Source: Archaeoglobaceae archaeon (GTDB lineage: Archaea; Halobacteriota; Archaeoglobi; Archaeoglobales; Archaeoglobaceae). Taken from it: DNA of 21,596 nt. The notes beneath the pieces are model-generated. The model was not told the DNA's origin. It saw only the letters and a program-made list of their open reading frames with translations, and did not search any database. Positions 1 to 7,700 of this stretch are shown here, one piece after another (position 1 is the first letter of the stretch; each line of letters opens with the position of its first letter). The DNA lies in contig JANXDJ010000017.1 in NCBI GenBank assembly GCA_025059545.1, positions 1 to 21,596 on the forward strand, in the 5' to 3' direction. The position numbers and the translations under genes are program-made.

Positions 1-128
1 TGTGGAGCCCTAAGAAGAGGGGTTTAAGGTGTTTTCTGAATGTGCTCTTGTTTTTAATTTCTCTGATTTGTTAGGAAATGATTTAAATAGCCTGTTGCAT
101 TACTCTAAGCTCTTAAATTCAACAAAAA

Positions 129-320
129 TTGGTTGAAAGTTTGGAAGTTCGATTTCATTTTGAAAACATTTCTGCTGAAAAGCCCCATAAGCTTAGGAAA
201 AAGTTATGTAGAAATTTAACTCCAAAGGATAAAGAATCCAAAGATTTTATCGAAGAGGTTTTCGAAAGATTGCGGAAAATTTCTAAAAAGATCAGAGAGC
301 TGAGAAATATCATATTTTAA
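129..320 (+). CDS. Doubtful 63-aa charged hypothetical protein
   Basis: The frame is open from 117 after a TAA at 114-116, and its only start candidate is TTG at 129. The product is rich in Lys, Glu and Arg and ends in a likely amphipathic helix (FIEEVFERLRKISKKIREL), a composition typical of real thermophile proteins. I do not recognise the family. A TTTAAAT block lies at 82-88, about 44 nt upstream of the TTG, too far for a leaderless start; there is no clear ribosome binding site. It may be the surviving end of a larger gene, since the region downstream also shows broken frames. It could equally be chance. Confidence 0.3.
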   Translation: MVESLEVRFHFENISAEKPHKLRKKLCRNLTPKDKESKDFIEEVFERLRKISKKIRELRNIIF

Positions 321-342
321 AGCTTTAAAAACTCTCCTGCCT

Positions 343-376
343 TTGAGCTCTAAAATCAACCACTTACAGAGCTCAA
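343..376. repeat. Short inverted repeat, TTGAGCTC / GAGCTCAA
   Basis: TTGAGCTC (343-350) is mirrored by GAGCTCAA (369-376), and one further T-A pair extends the stem inward. The loop is 16-18 nt. It follows the doubtful ORF ending at 320 and could be a hairpin or protein-binding site. There is no T-run right after it, so a simple terminator is not indicated. Confidence 0.35.
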
Positions 377-431
377 TTCAAGGCGAGCCCATTGAAAAAT
401 CTTAAAAAGAGTTAGATAGACAAGTTTGATA

Positions 432-513
432 GGATAAAAAGGTTTTTAAACGATTTTTTATCCTTTGGAGGTAACTCTTCTCCATTCTCGAGATAAATGG
501 TGAAAAATCGTTT
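432..513. repeat. Nested inverted repeats, possible structured element
   Basis: Three alternative stems overlap here. GGATAAAAA (432-440) pairs with TTTTTATCC (455-463). AAACGATTTTT (448-458) is a perfect 11-bp inverted repeat with AAAAATCGTTT (503-513), and the pairing continues inward with two G-U pairs to 462/499. CCATT (482-486) pairs with AATGG (496-500). The first and second stems exclude one another. Sequence alone cannot separate a structured RNA, the relic of a small mobile element and chance in AT-rich DNA. Confidence 0.35.
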
Positions 514-894
514 GCCATTTCCTCCAACGCTATTAAAAAGATCTTAAAACTGACTTTTTCTAATGATAAGAGCTTGAATTTCTTGAAAGACCATTTGGGG
601 TTAGAAAAGTAAAATTTAAAGACGTTGATTTTTAGAGCTTAGCTTTGAAGCTTGCAGAAACCTCAGTGAATTCGAGACTCCAAAATCCAAGATGAAACTA
701 TTTTTAGAATTAGGAAGGGTTATTGAGCTTTTAAACGTGCGAGAGAAATGCTATTAAAGCAAAAATTCTATATAAAGTTCGACAAAAGAAGGATTAGAAT
801 AAAAAATCAATCGACTTTTGGAGCGAATTCTATTCTGAGATACGGTCTGTTTGATGTGACTTCTTTAGAGTTAAATGTAACTCTTGTATTCTGA
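475..894 (+). pseudogene. Possible decayed gene of unknown family
   Basis: Three short protein-like stretches follow one another in different frames. The first (475-612) ends in a serine/lysine-rich segment containing FLKDHLGLEK. The second (about 650-756) contains SKMKLFLELGRVIELL. The third (748-894, with its own ATG at 748) contains KFYIKFDKRRIRIK and ends in LELNVTLVF. Each ends at a stop, and the next continues with similar composition. This is the pattern left by frameshifts and stops in one former gene. I recognise no family, so the call rests on composition only. Confidence 0.3.
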
Positions 895-920
895 GCTTCA
901 TTGCTCGACTTTCTAAGAAG

Positions 921-951
921 ATAAAAATAATAAATAGATTAAACTAAAAAA
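921..951 (-). terminator. Probable T-rich terminator after the pilin-like gene
   Basis: Read on the minus strand just past the stop codon at 956-958 are a run of six T followed by TTTATTATTTTTAT. Clusters of T without a required hairpin are the usual archaeal intrinsic terminator. No hairpin is evident. Confidence 0.4.
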
Positions 952-955
952 TCGA

Positions 956-3643
956 TTACTGAATCTCTGGAGGCGGTTGCGGTGGTATGATTGGTGGTTC
1001 TATTGTGATCGGTGGTGAAACCCTGCAACCACTAAATGTAGCATAAACATTTTTGTCAGAGTTCATGATGAGATTGCAAGTATTAGAAGTCCCAGTGCAA
1101 TCTCCACTCCACCCAATGAAATTACCTTGTGGTTGGGCTGTTAGTGTTACATTAGTCGAGGCGGAGTATTCATATCTACAAGTAGTGCCAAAAGTGCTCG
1201 CATAACAGTCTGCATTTGGTGGAATAACATTGACACTCCATGAGGTTTGTCTTCCACAAACCGTTAGAGTGAGTGTATAGTAACCTACGGTTACAGTCGT
1301 AGAACTCTCGTTGTTCGCTTCATTGCTCTCCATAATCTCAGCATCAGCATCCGCTACAACTCTTATGGTGTAAGTCATTGCACTCTGAGGAGTCCAAGTT
1401 GTGCTTAAAATTGTGCTCGCTCCAGCGTTGAGAGAGACTCGCTTTGTGTCGAGCAAAATGTTGTTAACGTAGAATCTAACATTGAAAGCTCCCGCGTTTG
1501 CATTTCCAATGTTTTCCACAGTTGCATTTATCATTACTGGCTGATTTACCACGATTTGCGTTCTGTTGAATGTGATGCTTGCAACTCTTAGATCTGGAGC
1601 GGTTACGGTAGTGGTGGTTGAGCTTTCATTGTTCGCTTCATTGCTTTCTATAATCGAATTGTTTGGATCTGCAATAACCCTCACAAGGTAGGTTCCTACT
1701 GCATTTGGAATCCAAGTTGCATTAACAGTTGCTTGCGATCCTGCGTTCAAACCACTAAGCGTCTCAGTTCTTATCAATGTGGTATTCACGTAAAAGGCTA
1801 CGCTAAAGGCTCCTGCATTGACATCGCCAATGTTTTTAATCTTTGCATCGATCCTAACAGGCTGACCAAGCACGGGAGTTCTATTGAGAGATATGCTTTC
1901 TACAGTTAGATCTGGAGCGTTAACTCCAACTGTTATCGAGCTCTCATTGTTTCCTTCATTCTTCTCCCTTATTGCATTGTTCGGATCCGCTATCACTCTT
2001 ATCGTGTAAGCTATGGCTGACGTTGGAGTCCAAGTTGTGGTTAAAACTGTATCAGTTCCATGGCTGAGTCCTGAAACCGATTGGTTAGCAATCTCCACTC
2101 CGTTAACGAGGAAAACAACGTTGAAGGTTCCCGCATTTGCATCGCCAATGTTTGCAATCCTTGCCTTTATAGAAGCTTGCTGACCAAGGATTATTGGCAA
2201 TGGTTCAACTGTTAACTCTGTGATGTTGAGGTCTGGGAAAAGCAGAGTTGTGATCACGTTGATTGGCAACACCTTTACAGTATCTCCAACGATTCCAATT
2301 AAATAAGACATGCCAAGAGTTGTGTTTCTCGCTTGAATTCTCACAACCGCATTTCCATTTGAATCTGAATAAGTTGTATTAGAGCTTATTATGCGCACGA
2401 TGTTGTTATTCGTTGCAAAATTCACGAGAGCTCCTTGAACATTCGAATTTTGATATTTAACGTTCAATAAAAAGTCTCTTTCACAAGTGTAGTGATCACA
2501 TTGCCAAGTCTCAGAACTTGTCTCACTACTTTCATTATACCAAGCAAGCGTAAAGGTCCCTCCACCTCCTCCACTCTGCTGTGTTATTTCCAACGTAAAA
2601 TTCAAAGAAGACGTTTTAGTGCTGAAGGTAACGGTATGCAAACCTGTGCAGTTGGCATAAAAAGTATACCAGACTTCTCCGAGATCGTTGCTGAATAGAA
2701 CGATACTTTTTCCGCTACAGGAATCTGTTATGCTAACTGGTGTATTTTTAACGCTACCATAGGTGCTATTCACTCTTACTCCAATCGGGATCATCGAATT
2801 TCTATTTACATTTAAACTCAAGGGCGAGATTGGGATCAGGTTTAAACCCTCCAAACTTGGGTTAGTTAGAATTTCTCCAGAAGTTAACGCATATACTTCA
2901 AAAACAGAGATTGAGAGTGTGATGCTGCTAAGATTTTTGATTTCAATAAAATTACCTGATCTACTGACTTTAACATTCGTGTCCTTGTAGATCTTGTTAA
3001 GCGTCCCATTCCACCACTCCGCTGTTTTCTCATCATAGCATTCTAAAGTTATATTACCGCTGAAAATGCTTCTACCACCAATCGACACAGGAGTTAAGAC
3101 TAAATTTGCAGTTTCAGTAGTGGCAAAGGAATTGAAATTTGTTCTTAAAATGTAAATAGAGATTGAATCGTCCATAAAGGTGCTTTGGTTGCTCTCTTCT
3201 AAAACAAATCCATTTTCAAGTCTTAAAGTAGCGGAATGTTCATAAATAAACTTTAAACGAGAAGAGTAGAAATAGCTGGGCTCAACAATTATTGCAGAGG
3301 TTGTATCATTTAGCGTAAAAGTTCCATTGATCTTCACAGCTAAATACCTTGCTGAAATCGTAGAAGACGCTTTTGGCGGAGAGATAAGGATATAATAATT
3401 TGGATAATCAACTCCTGCCTTTAAAACAACCTTTGCTGGATTGCCAGTCGATGCAGACATCGATAAAATCTCACCCATACTTGAAATCTCATATTTCAGC
3501 GAGCTTAAATGCTCGGATTCGACAGCTCTATTCCACTGTGGTAATGCAGTAGACTGGAGAATACCTATGAGTCCCATGACTATCGCCATCAAGAGTATGA
3601 ATCCGATCAGTGGTGACACCGCTTTGGTGTTCATCAATCTCAT
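956..3643 (-). CDS. Giant type IV pilin-like surface protein with CARDB repeats
   Basis: Probably a secreted, membrane- or pilus-anchored adhesin or surface fibre. The N-terminus has the archaeal class III (prepilin) signal: a short basic leader, then AVSPLIGFILLMAIVMGLIG, a form cut by archaeal prepilin peptidase just before the hydrophobic helix. The frame opens at 3664. I chose ATG 3643 because a TATA-like block is centred 26 nt upstream; ATG 3634 also fits the leader. In 902-residue frame numbering: pilin-like N-domain (to about 260), two immunoglobulin/Big-like segments (about 270-360 and 370-472) split by a Gly-rich linker, three CARDB-type repeats (about 477-580, 583-686, 689-793), an InlB-like beta repeat with GNFIGWSGDC (about 797-880) and a proline-rich tail. 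About two dozen N-X-S/T sequons suggest heavy glycosylation. Known archaeal pilins are usually far shorter. The target is unknown. Confidence 0.8.
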   Translation of the reverse strand: MRLMNTKAVSPLIGFILLMAIVMGLIGILQSTALPQWNRAVESEHLSSLKYEISSMGEILSMSASTGNPAKVVLKAGVDYPNYYILISPPKASSTISARYLAVKINGTFTLNDTTSAIIVEPSYFYSSRLKFIYEHSATLRLENGFVLEESNQSTFMDDSISIYILRTNFNSFATTETANLVLTPVSIGGRSIFSGNITLECYDEKTAEWWNGTLNKIYKDTNVKVSRSGNFIEIKNLSSITLSISVFEVYALTSGEILTNPSLEGLNLIPISPLSLNVNRNSMIPIGVRVNSTYGSVKNTPVSITDSCSGKSIVLFSNDLGEVWYTFYANCTGLHTVTFSTKTSSLNFTLEITQQSGGGGGTFTLAWYNESSETSSETWQCDHYTCERDFLLNVKYQNSNVQGALVNFATNNNIVRIISSNTTYSDSNGNAVVRIQARNTTLGMSYLIGIVGDTVKVLPINVITTLLFPDLNITELTVEPLPIILGQQASIKARIANIGDANAGTFNVVFLVNGVEIANQSVSGLSHGTDTVLTTTWTPTSAIAYTIRVIADPNNAIREKNEGNNESSITVGVNAPDLTVESISLNRTPVLGQPVRIDAKIKNIGDVNAGAFSVAFYVNTTLIRTETLSGLNAGSQATVNATWIPNAVGTYLVRVIADPNNSIIESNEANNESSTTTTVTAPDLRVASITFNRTQIVVNQPVMINATVENIGNANAGAFNVRFYVNNILLDTKRVSLNAGASTILSTTWTPQSAMTYTIRVVADADAEIMESNEANNESSTTVTVGYYTLTLTVCGRQTSWSVNVIPPNADCYASTFGTTCRYEYSASTNVTLTAQPQGNFIGWSGDCTGTSNTCNLIMNSDKNVYATFSGCRVSPPITIEPPIIPPQPPPEIQ
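1286..2236 (-). repeat. Three tandem CARDB-type repeats, period 318 bp
   Basis: Inside the pilin-like gene, equivalent points recur at 1311, 1629 and 1947, exactly 318 bp (106 codons) apart. The most conserved stretch encodes ESNEANNESS in the two C-terminal repeats and EKNEGNNESS in the third. Other shared elements are PDL at the repeat start, NIGDxNAG, TTWTP/NATWIP, and YxxRVIADPNN. The DNA is also visibly similar, so recombination between copies could change the repeat number. Confidence 0.85.
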
Positions 3644-3664
3644 AACAATAATTATATCTAACAT

Positions 3665-3674
3665 CTATTTAACC
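3665..3674 (-). promoter_or_regulatory. TATA-like box of the pilin-like gene
   Basis: The minus strand reads GGTTAAATAG, preceded by purines that could act as a BRE. Its centre is about 26 nt from ATG 3643, so the transcript would start at or next to that codon. Confidence 0.45.
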
Positions 3675-3865
3675 CTATTGGCGATTCGAATGTTCTATGA
3701 ATTCTCGATATAGTGCCCTAATATTGAGTAAACGATGGTAAAATCAATCTATTTTAAGTTTTAAATTGCTATTTGAGTTAATTTTGTGAATGCTATTTTT
3801 TAATTCTCCCGAAGAGGACTATTACAAACAACTCTAAGAGTTGAACAAAAAATCAATATGAAAAA

Positions 3866-3874
3866 ATTTATCTT
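3866..3874 (+). promoter_or_regulatory. TATA-like box of the ferritin-like gene
   Basis: ATTTATCTT, preceded by a purine run, is centred 25 nt before ATG 3895. There is no Shine-Dalgarno match in between, which suggests a leaderless message. Confidence 0.45.
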
Positions 3875-3894
3875 AGTAATTAAGCAAATAATTC

Positions 3895-4314
3895 ATGGAT
3901 CGAAAGGTTGTTTTGAAGGGTATACTGGAAAAGGTATATAGAATTGAGGCGGGATTTGAAAGTGAGGCGAATTTCAAAGCCTTCTTAGAGGTAATGGATG
4001 AGGAGCAAAAGAGGGTTCTTTTTCAACTAATGTCTGACTCGGAGAAGCATAAGGTAATGATCGAAGAACTGGCAAAGAAACTTGGAATAGAACTCACTAA
4101 GAAGGTTGAAGAGTTTAGTTTTTCTGATAAGAGGTTCTTTAACGAAATATACAAGCTCGAAACGAGTGCAAAGGTTATCTATGAGCAAATAATCCAGAAA
4201 TTCGGGGATTTACTTGGTGAAGAAGTTGAAAAATTAAAAGAACTTGTTAGAGATGAAGAAAGACATGCAAGACTTGTTGAAAAATTCATTGATAAAACTT
4301 TGAGGATACTCTGA
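3895..4314 (+). CDS. Small ferritin-like/rubrerythrin-type helical protein
   Basis: The 139-residue, nearly all-helical protein has the layout of a four-helix ferritin-like domain. The fourth helix carries DEERH, giving a proper ExxH pair (E121, H124). The second helix has DSEKH, where the residue expected to be the glutamate ligand is Ser49 and the nearest Glu is two residues before His52. Candidate single ligands are E18 in helix one and E84 or E87 in helix three. It lacks the rubredoxin-like zinc domain of full rubrerythrin. If the site is intact it may bind iron and reduce peroxide; if not, it is a metal-poor relative. The gene stands alone, divergent from the pilin-like gene. Family assignment is from motif layout only. 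Confidence 0.6.
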   Translation: MDRKVVLKGILEKVYRIEAGFESEANFKAFLEVMDEEQKRVLFQLMSDSEKHKVMIEELAKKLGIELTKKVEEFSFSDKRFFNEIYKLETSAKVIYEQIIQKFGDLLGEEVEKLKELVRDEERHARLVEKFIDKTLRIL

Positions 4315-4380
4315 TAGTTTAGCCCATATTTTTCCGTCTATATAAAGATAGTAGAAAGATTTATTAACACCTTCGAGGTA

Positions 4381-4390
4381 AAAATATAAA
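4381..4390 (+). promoter_or_regulatory. TATA-like box of the smc operon
   Basis: AAAATATAAA is centred about 26 nt before ATG 4412. An alternative block, GATTTATTAAC near 4355-4365, would give a leader of about 20 nt containing the GGGGTGG sequence just before the ATG. Confidence 0.4.
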
Positions 4391-4411
4391 ACGGCGGCGG
4401 GGTGGAATGGA

Positions 4412-4798
4412 ATGATATCGGAAAAAGTGGAGTTGGAAAAAGTGCTACCCTTGATTAGGAAGGAGATTGAAACATCTGAAGTGGCGAAGAGAATCTTGGA
4501 ACTCGATTCGAAGCTCGTAGAGATGAGAAAGGCGATTGAGGGCATAGTAATAGAGCTGACGTATATTAAAAGCGAATTGAAGGAGCTGAGGGATGGTAGG
4601 GAGAAAAAATCAGTTCAGACTCAGCTGAGAGAAGAAAAAACCTTGGATAAACTTGAAAGACAGGTAAAGGCTGAGGAAGCGAAGGTTGATGTAATAAAGA
4701 GAGAGAAGAGCGAATTAGAGAAGAAGATGGATAAATCTGAAGAAGCTCAAAAGGAGACCCAAAAAGAAGACGATAAGGATCTAATAATCTGCGACTGA
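4412..4798 (+). CDS. Small coiled-coil protein encoded upstream of SMC
   Basis: I do not recognise the family. The 128-residue product is almost all charged helix. Residues 1-60 look like a compact helical region, residues about 65-115 have Lys/Glu-rich heptad-like spacing typical of a coiled coil, and the tail is acidic, ending LIICD. GGGGTGG at 4399-4405 lies 6 nt before the ATG and supports this start; the ATG at 4407 gives only one codon before a stop. The TGA (4796-4798) is one nucleotide from the smc ATG, so the two should be co-transcribed and translationally coupled. By position it may be an accessory or regulator of SMC, which is inference only. Confidence 0.75.
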   Translation: MISEKVELEKVLPLIRKEIETSEVAKRILELDSKLVEMRKAIEGIVIELTYIKSELKELRDGREKKSVQTQLREEKTLDKLERQVKAEEAKVDVIKREKSELEKKMDKSEEAQKETQKEDDKDLIICD

Positions 4799-4799
4799 A

Positions 4800-7700
4800 A
4801 TGCAGGTTACAAAGATAAGCTTAAGGAACTTCAAGTCCTTCAGTAAAAAAGTAGAGATTCCTCTACATCCAGGCTTCACAGTGATTACGGGGCCCAATGG
4901 TAGCGGAAAATCAAATATTATTGATTCTATTCTTTTTTGTCTTGGTTTATCCACCTCTACTAAACAGTTAAGAGCTGAAAGGCTTTCAGATCTCGTATCA
5001 GAAGGTAAAAAAGAAGCTGAAGTCTCAATAACCCTTGGAGAAGATGGTAAAAAATATGAGATCACGAGAAGGGTAAAGATAACTGATAAAGGGCACTACA
5101 GCTATTACTACTTAGATGAGAAAATGGTTAGTTGGACTGATGTGCAGAATTTACTTTCCCAGCTTGGAATCTACAGCGATGCCTACAACATAGTGATGCA
5201 AGGCGATGTTACGAGAATTGTTGAGATGTCTCCAGTTCAAAGAAGGAGGATAATTGAGGATATTGCGGGAATTTCGGAATTCGATGAGAGAAAAGAGAGA
5301 GCATTAGAGGAGCTTGATAGAGTTAGAGAAAATATAGAGAAGATCGAGGCGGTTATCGCTGAAGTTGAGGTAATGCTCTCAACGCTCGAAAAAGATAGGA
5401 ATGAAGCCCTTCGCTATAAGGAGTTAATGCTCAAGAAAGCAGAAATTGAAAGACAGATTAAAGCTCATGAATTCAATTCCTTGAGATCAACAAAAGAAAA
5501 AGTGGAGAAAGAAATTGAAAAAGTTGAAAAAGAAAAGGATCGGCTCTCTTCACTAATACCTGAAATCTCAAAGAAAATTGTTGAGACTAATGAAAAGCTA
5601 AAAGAAATTGCAGACAAGATCTCAAAGTTGGGAGATGAAAAGCTCAGCGAGATTCAAACTGAGATTCTTAAGCTCACTTCTGAAATAGATACAATAAAGA
5701 AATCGGAGAAGATCTATCAAGAGGAGATTTCGAGAATTGAAGAGAGTGAGATAAAGAAAAAGGGCGAAATTTTAAGACTAAAAGATGAACTTGAGAGGGT
5801 AAGAAAAGAACTTGAGGAGGAGATTTTAAAGAAGGTCAGTATTGAGGAAATCGTTAACGATCTCGAAAGTAAGGTTAACTCGTTGAAGCAGAAGCTTGAA
5901 AGTGCTGATAAAAGTTATCAAGAACTTAAAAATAGGCTGATTGAGAGGAGAGGAGAATTAGAAAAGCAAAAAGAGGAGAGAAACAAGTTAATAGTTGAAA
6001 GAGATAAACTCCTCGAGATCGTAAGAAGAATTGAAATTGAGATTGAAGATGCTAAAGCTGAAAAAGAGCTCAGATCAGCGAAGCTTGGTGAAGATAAGAA
6101 AAAATTAGAATCGATCTCCGTGGAATTACTTAAAAGAGAACAAGAACAGAGAAATACCAATTCTGAGTTTTTGGAGCTTGATAAGAAGCTATTCTCATTA
6201 CGTTCAAAACTTTCAGACGTTGAAGAAGAATCAAAGCGTTGTGAGGTGGAACTTGCTAAGATAAAAGCGAAAATCTCAACATTACAAAGCTATTCAAAGC
6301 CAGTAGAAGTAATTCTAAATGCTAAAGAAAAGCGAGAACTTGCAGGAATATTTGGCACTGTAGCCCAACTTGGAGAAGTTGATGAGAAATTCTCAAATGC
6401 AATTGAGTCTGCAATTGGGGGCGCTCTTCAATTCATTGTAGTAGAGACTGAAGATGATGCTGTTGAGGCTATAAAATACCTTAAGATGCTCCAAGCTGGA
6501 AGAGCAAGTTTTATACCTCTAAGAAAGATAAGGGATCTCAAATTAGATCTGGATCGGAGTATAGTGGGTGAGAGGGGGGTTGTAGATTTTGCTGTAAACT
6601 TAGTCAAGTGCGATAAGAAATTCCAGCCAGTTTTCAAGTTCTTGCTTAGAGATACTGTTGTGGTTGATACGATCGAAAATGCAAGAAGATTAATGGACAA
6701 AAATCTTAGAATAGTAACGCTCGATGGAGATCTTGTCGAGAAAAGTGGGCTAATGTCTGGTGGAAGTAGGGAAAGAAAGGGGCTCTTGATTTCAAAAGAA
6801 TTATTGGAGAGGGAAAGAGAGTTAACGAATGAAATATATGAACTACAGAGGGAGAAAGAAAAGATCTTAGCGGATTTGAGTAAAATTGAAGAAAACAGAA
6901 AGAACCTCAAAACGAGACTGGATGAGATAAATGCGAAGGTTCAGGAAATAAGAGGAGAAATAAAGGTCTTGGAGGATAGAATTCGTGGATATGATCTACA
7001 AATTGGTGAAGCAGATAAGAAGATCGACTTGAAGGGTAAAGAGAAGCAAAAAAGCATTGAAGACTTAAAGAAAGTCAATAGTAACATTTTCGAGATTGAG
7101 AAGAAAATAAAAGAACTTGAAACATCTATAGGAGAGATTGAAGGTAAGTTAAAGGAGAGTAAAATACCTGAAATCCTCTCAGAACTTGACAGAGTTAAAG
7201 AGGAACTTTCCAGAAATAGGGAGATCTTGATCTCTATTGAGAAGAAGATCGAGAACTATGACTTCCAGAGATCCCAATTGGATAAAAATCTTGAAACAAT
7301 TAATTTGGAAGTTGAGCAGTTAGTTAAGAGGAGAAGTGAACTTAGGGTCAGGATCGAGGAAGGTAAAAGGAGAACTGAAGAGATCTCGCAGAGGCTTAAG
7401 AATTTGCGGGAAGAAGAAAAAGGCTTAGGAGAAAGGGTTAAAGAACTTCGTGAAGATAGAGATAACCTTCTTTTGGGGCTAAGAAAGCTCGAAGAGGAGA
7501 GAAATAAGGCGGATTTTGATTTAAAGAGATGTGAGGATAGACTTTCCACACTTAACGAAAAGCTAACGTTGATATTAGATGAAATTAGAAAATTTGAAGG
7601 CTTTGAAGCTCCAGAAGTTCTTAAAGAGTTACCAGAGCTGAACAAGGAACTCTTTGAAGTTCAAGAGGAACTTGCAAAATTTGGGGAGGTGAATTTGAAG

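Larger units (their letters stand above)
1..955. other. Gene-poor region with inverted repeats and ORF debris
   Basis: This is the largest stretch here without a recognisable intact gene. It is AT-rich and broken by stops in all frames. It contains a doubtful 63-codon ORF (129-320), two inverted repeats (343-376 and about 432-513), broken frames that look like a decayed gene (475-894), and a T-rich probable terminator for the leftward gene at 956. I found no transposase motif, terminal repeat, tRNA or CRISPR repeat. Decay of a formerly coding accessory segment is my inference. Confidence 0.5.

Noticed and set aside
2492..3713. Plus-strand frames opposite the pilin-like gene
   Set aside because: They are shadows of the real minus-strand coding sequence with no start signals and no recognisable domains.
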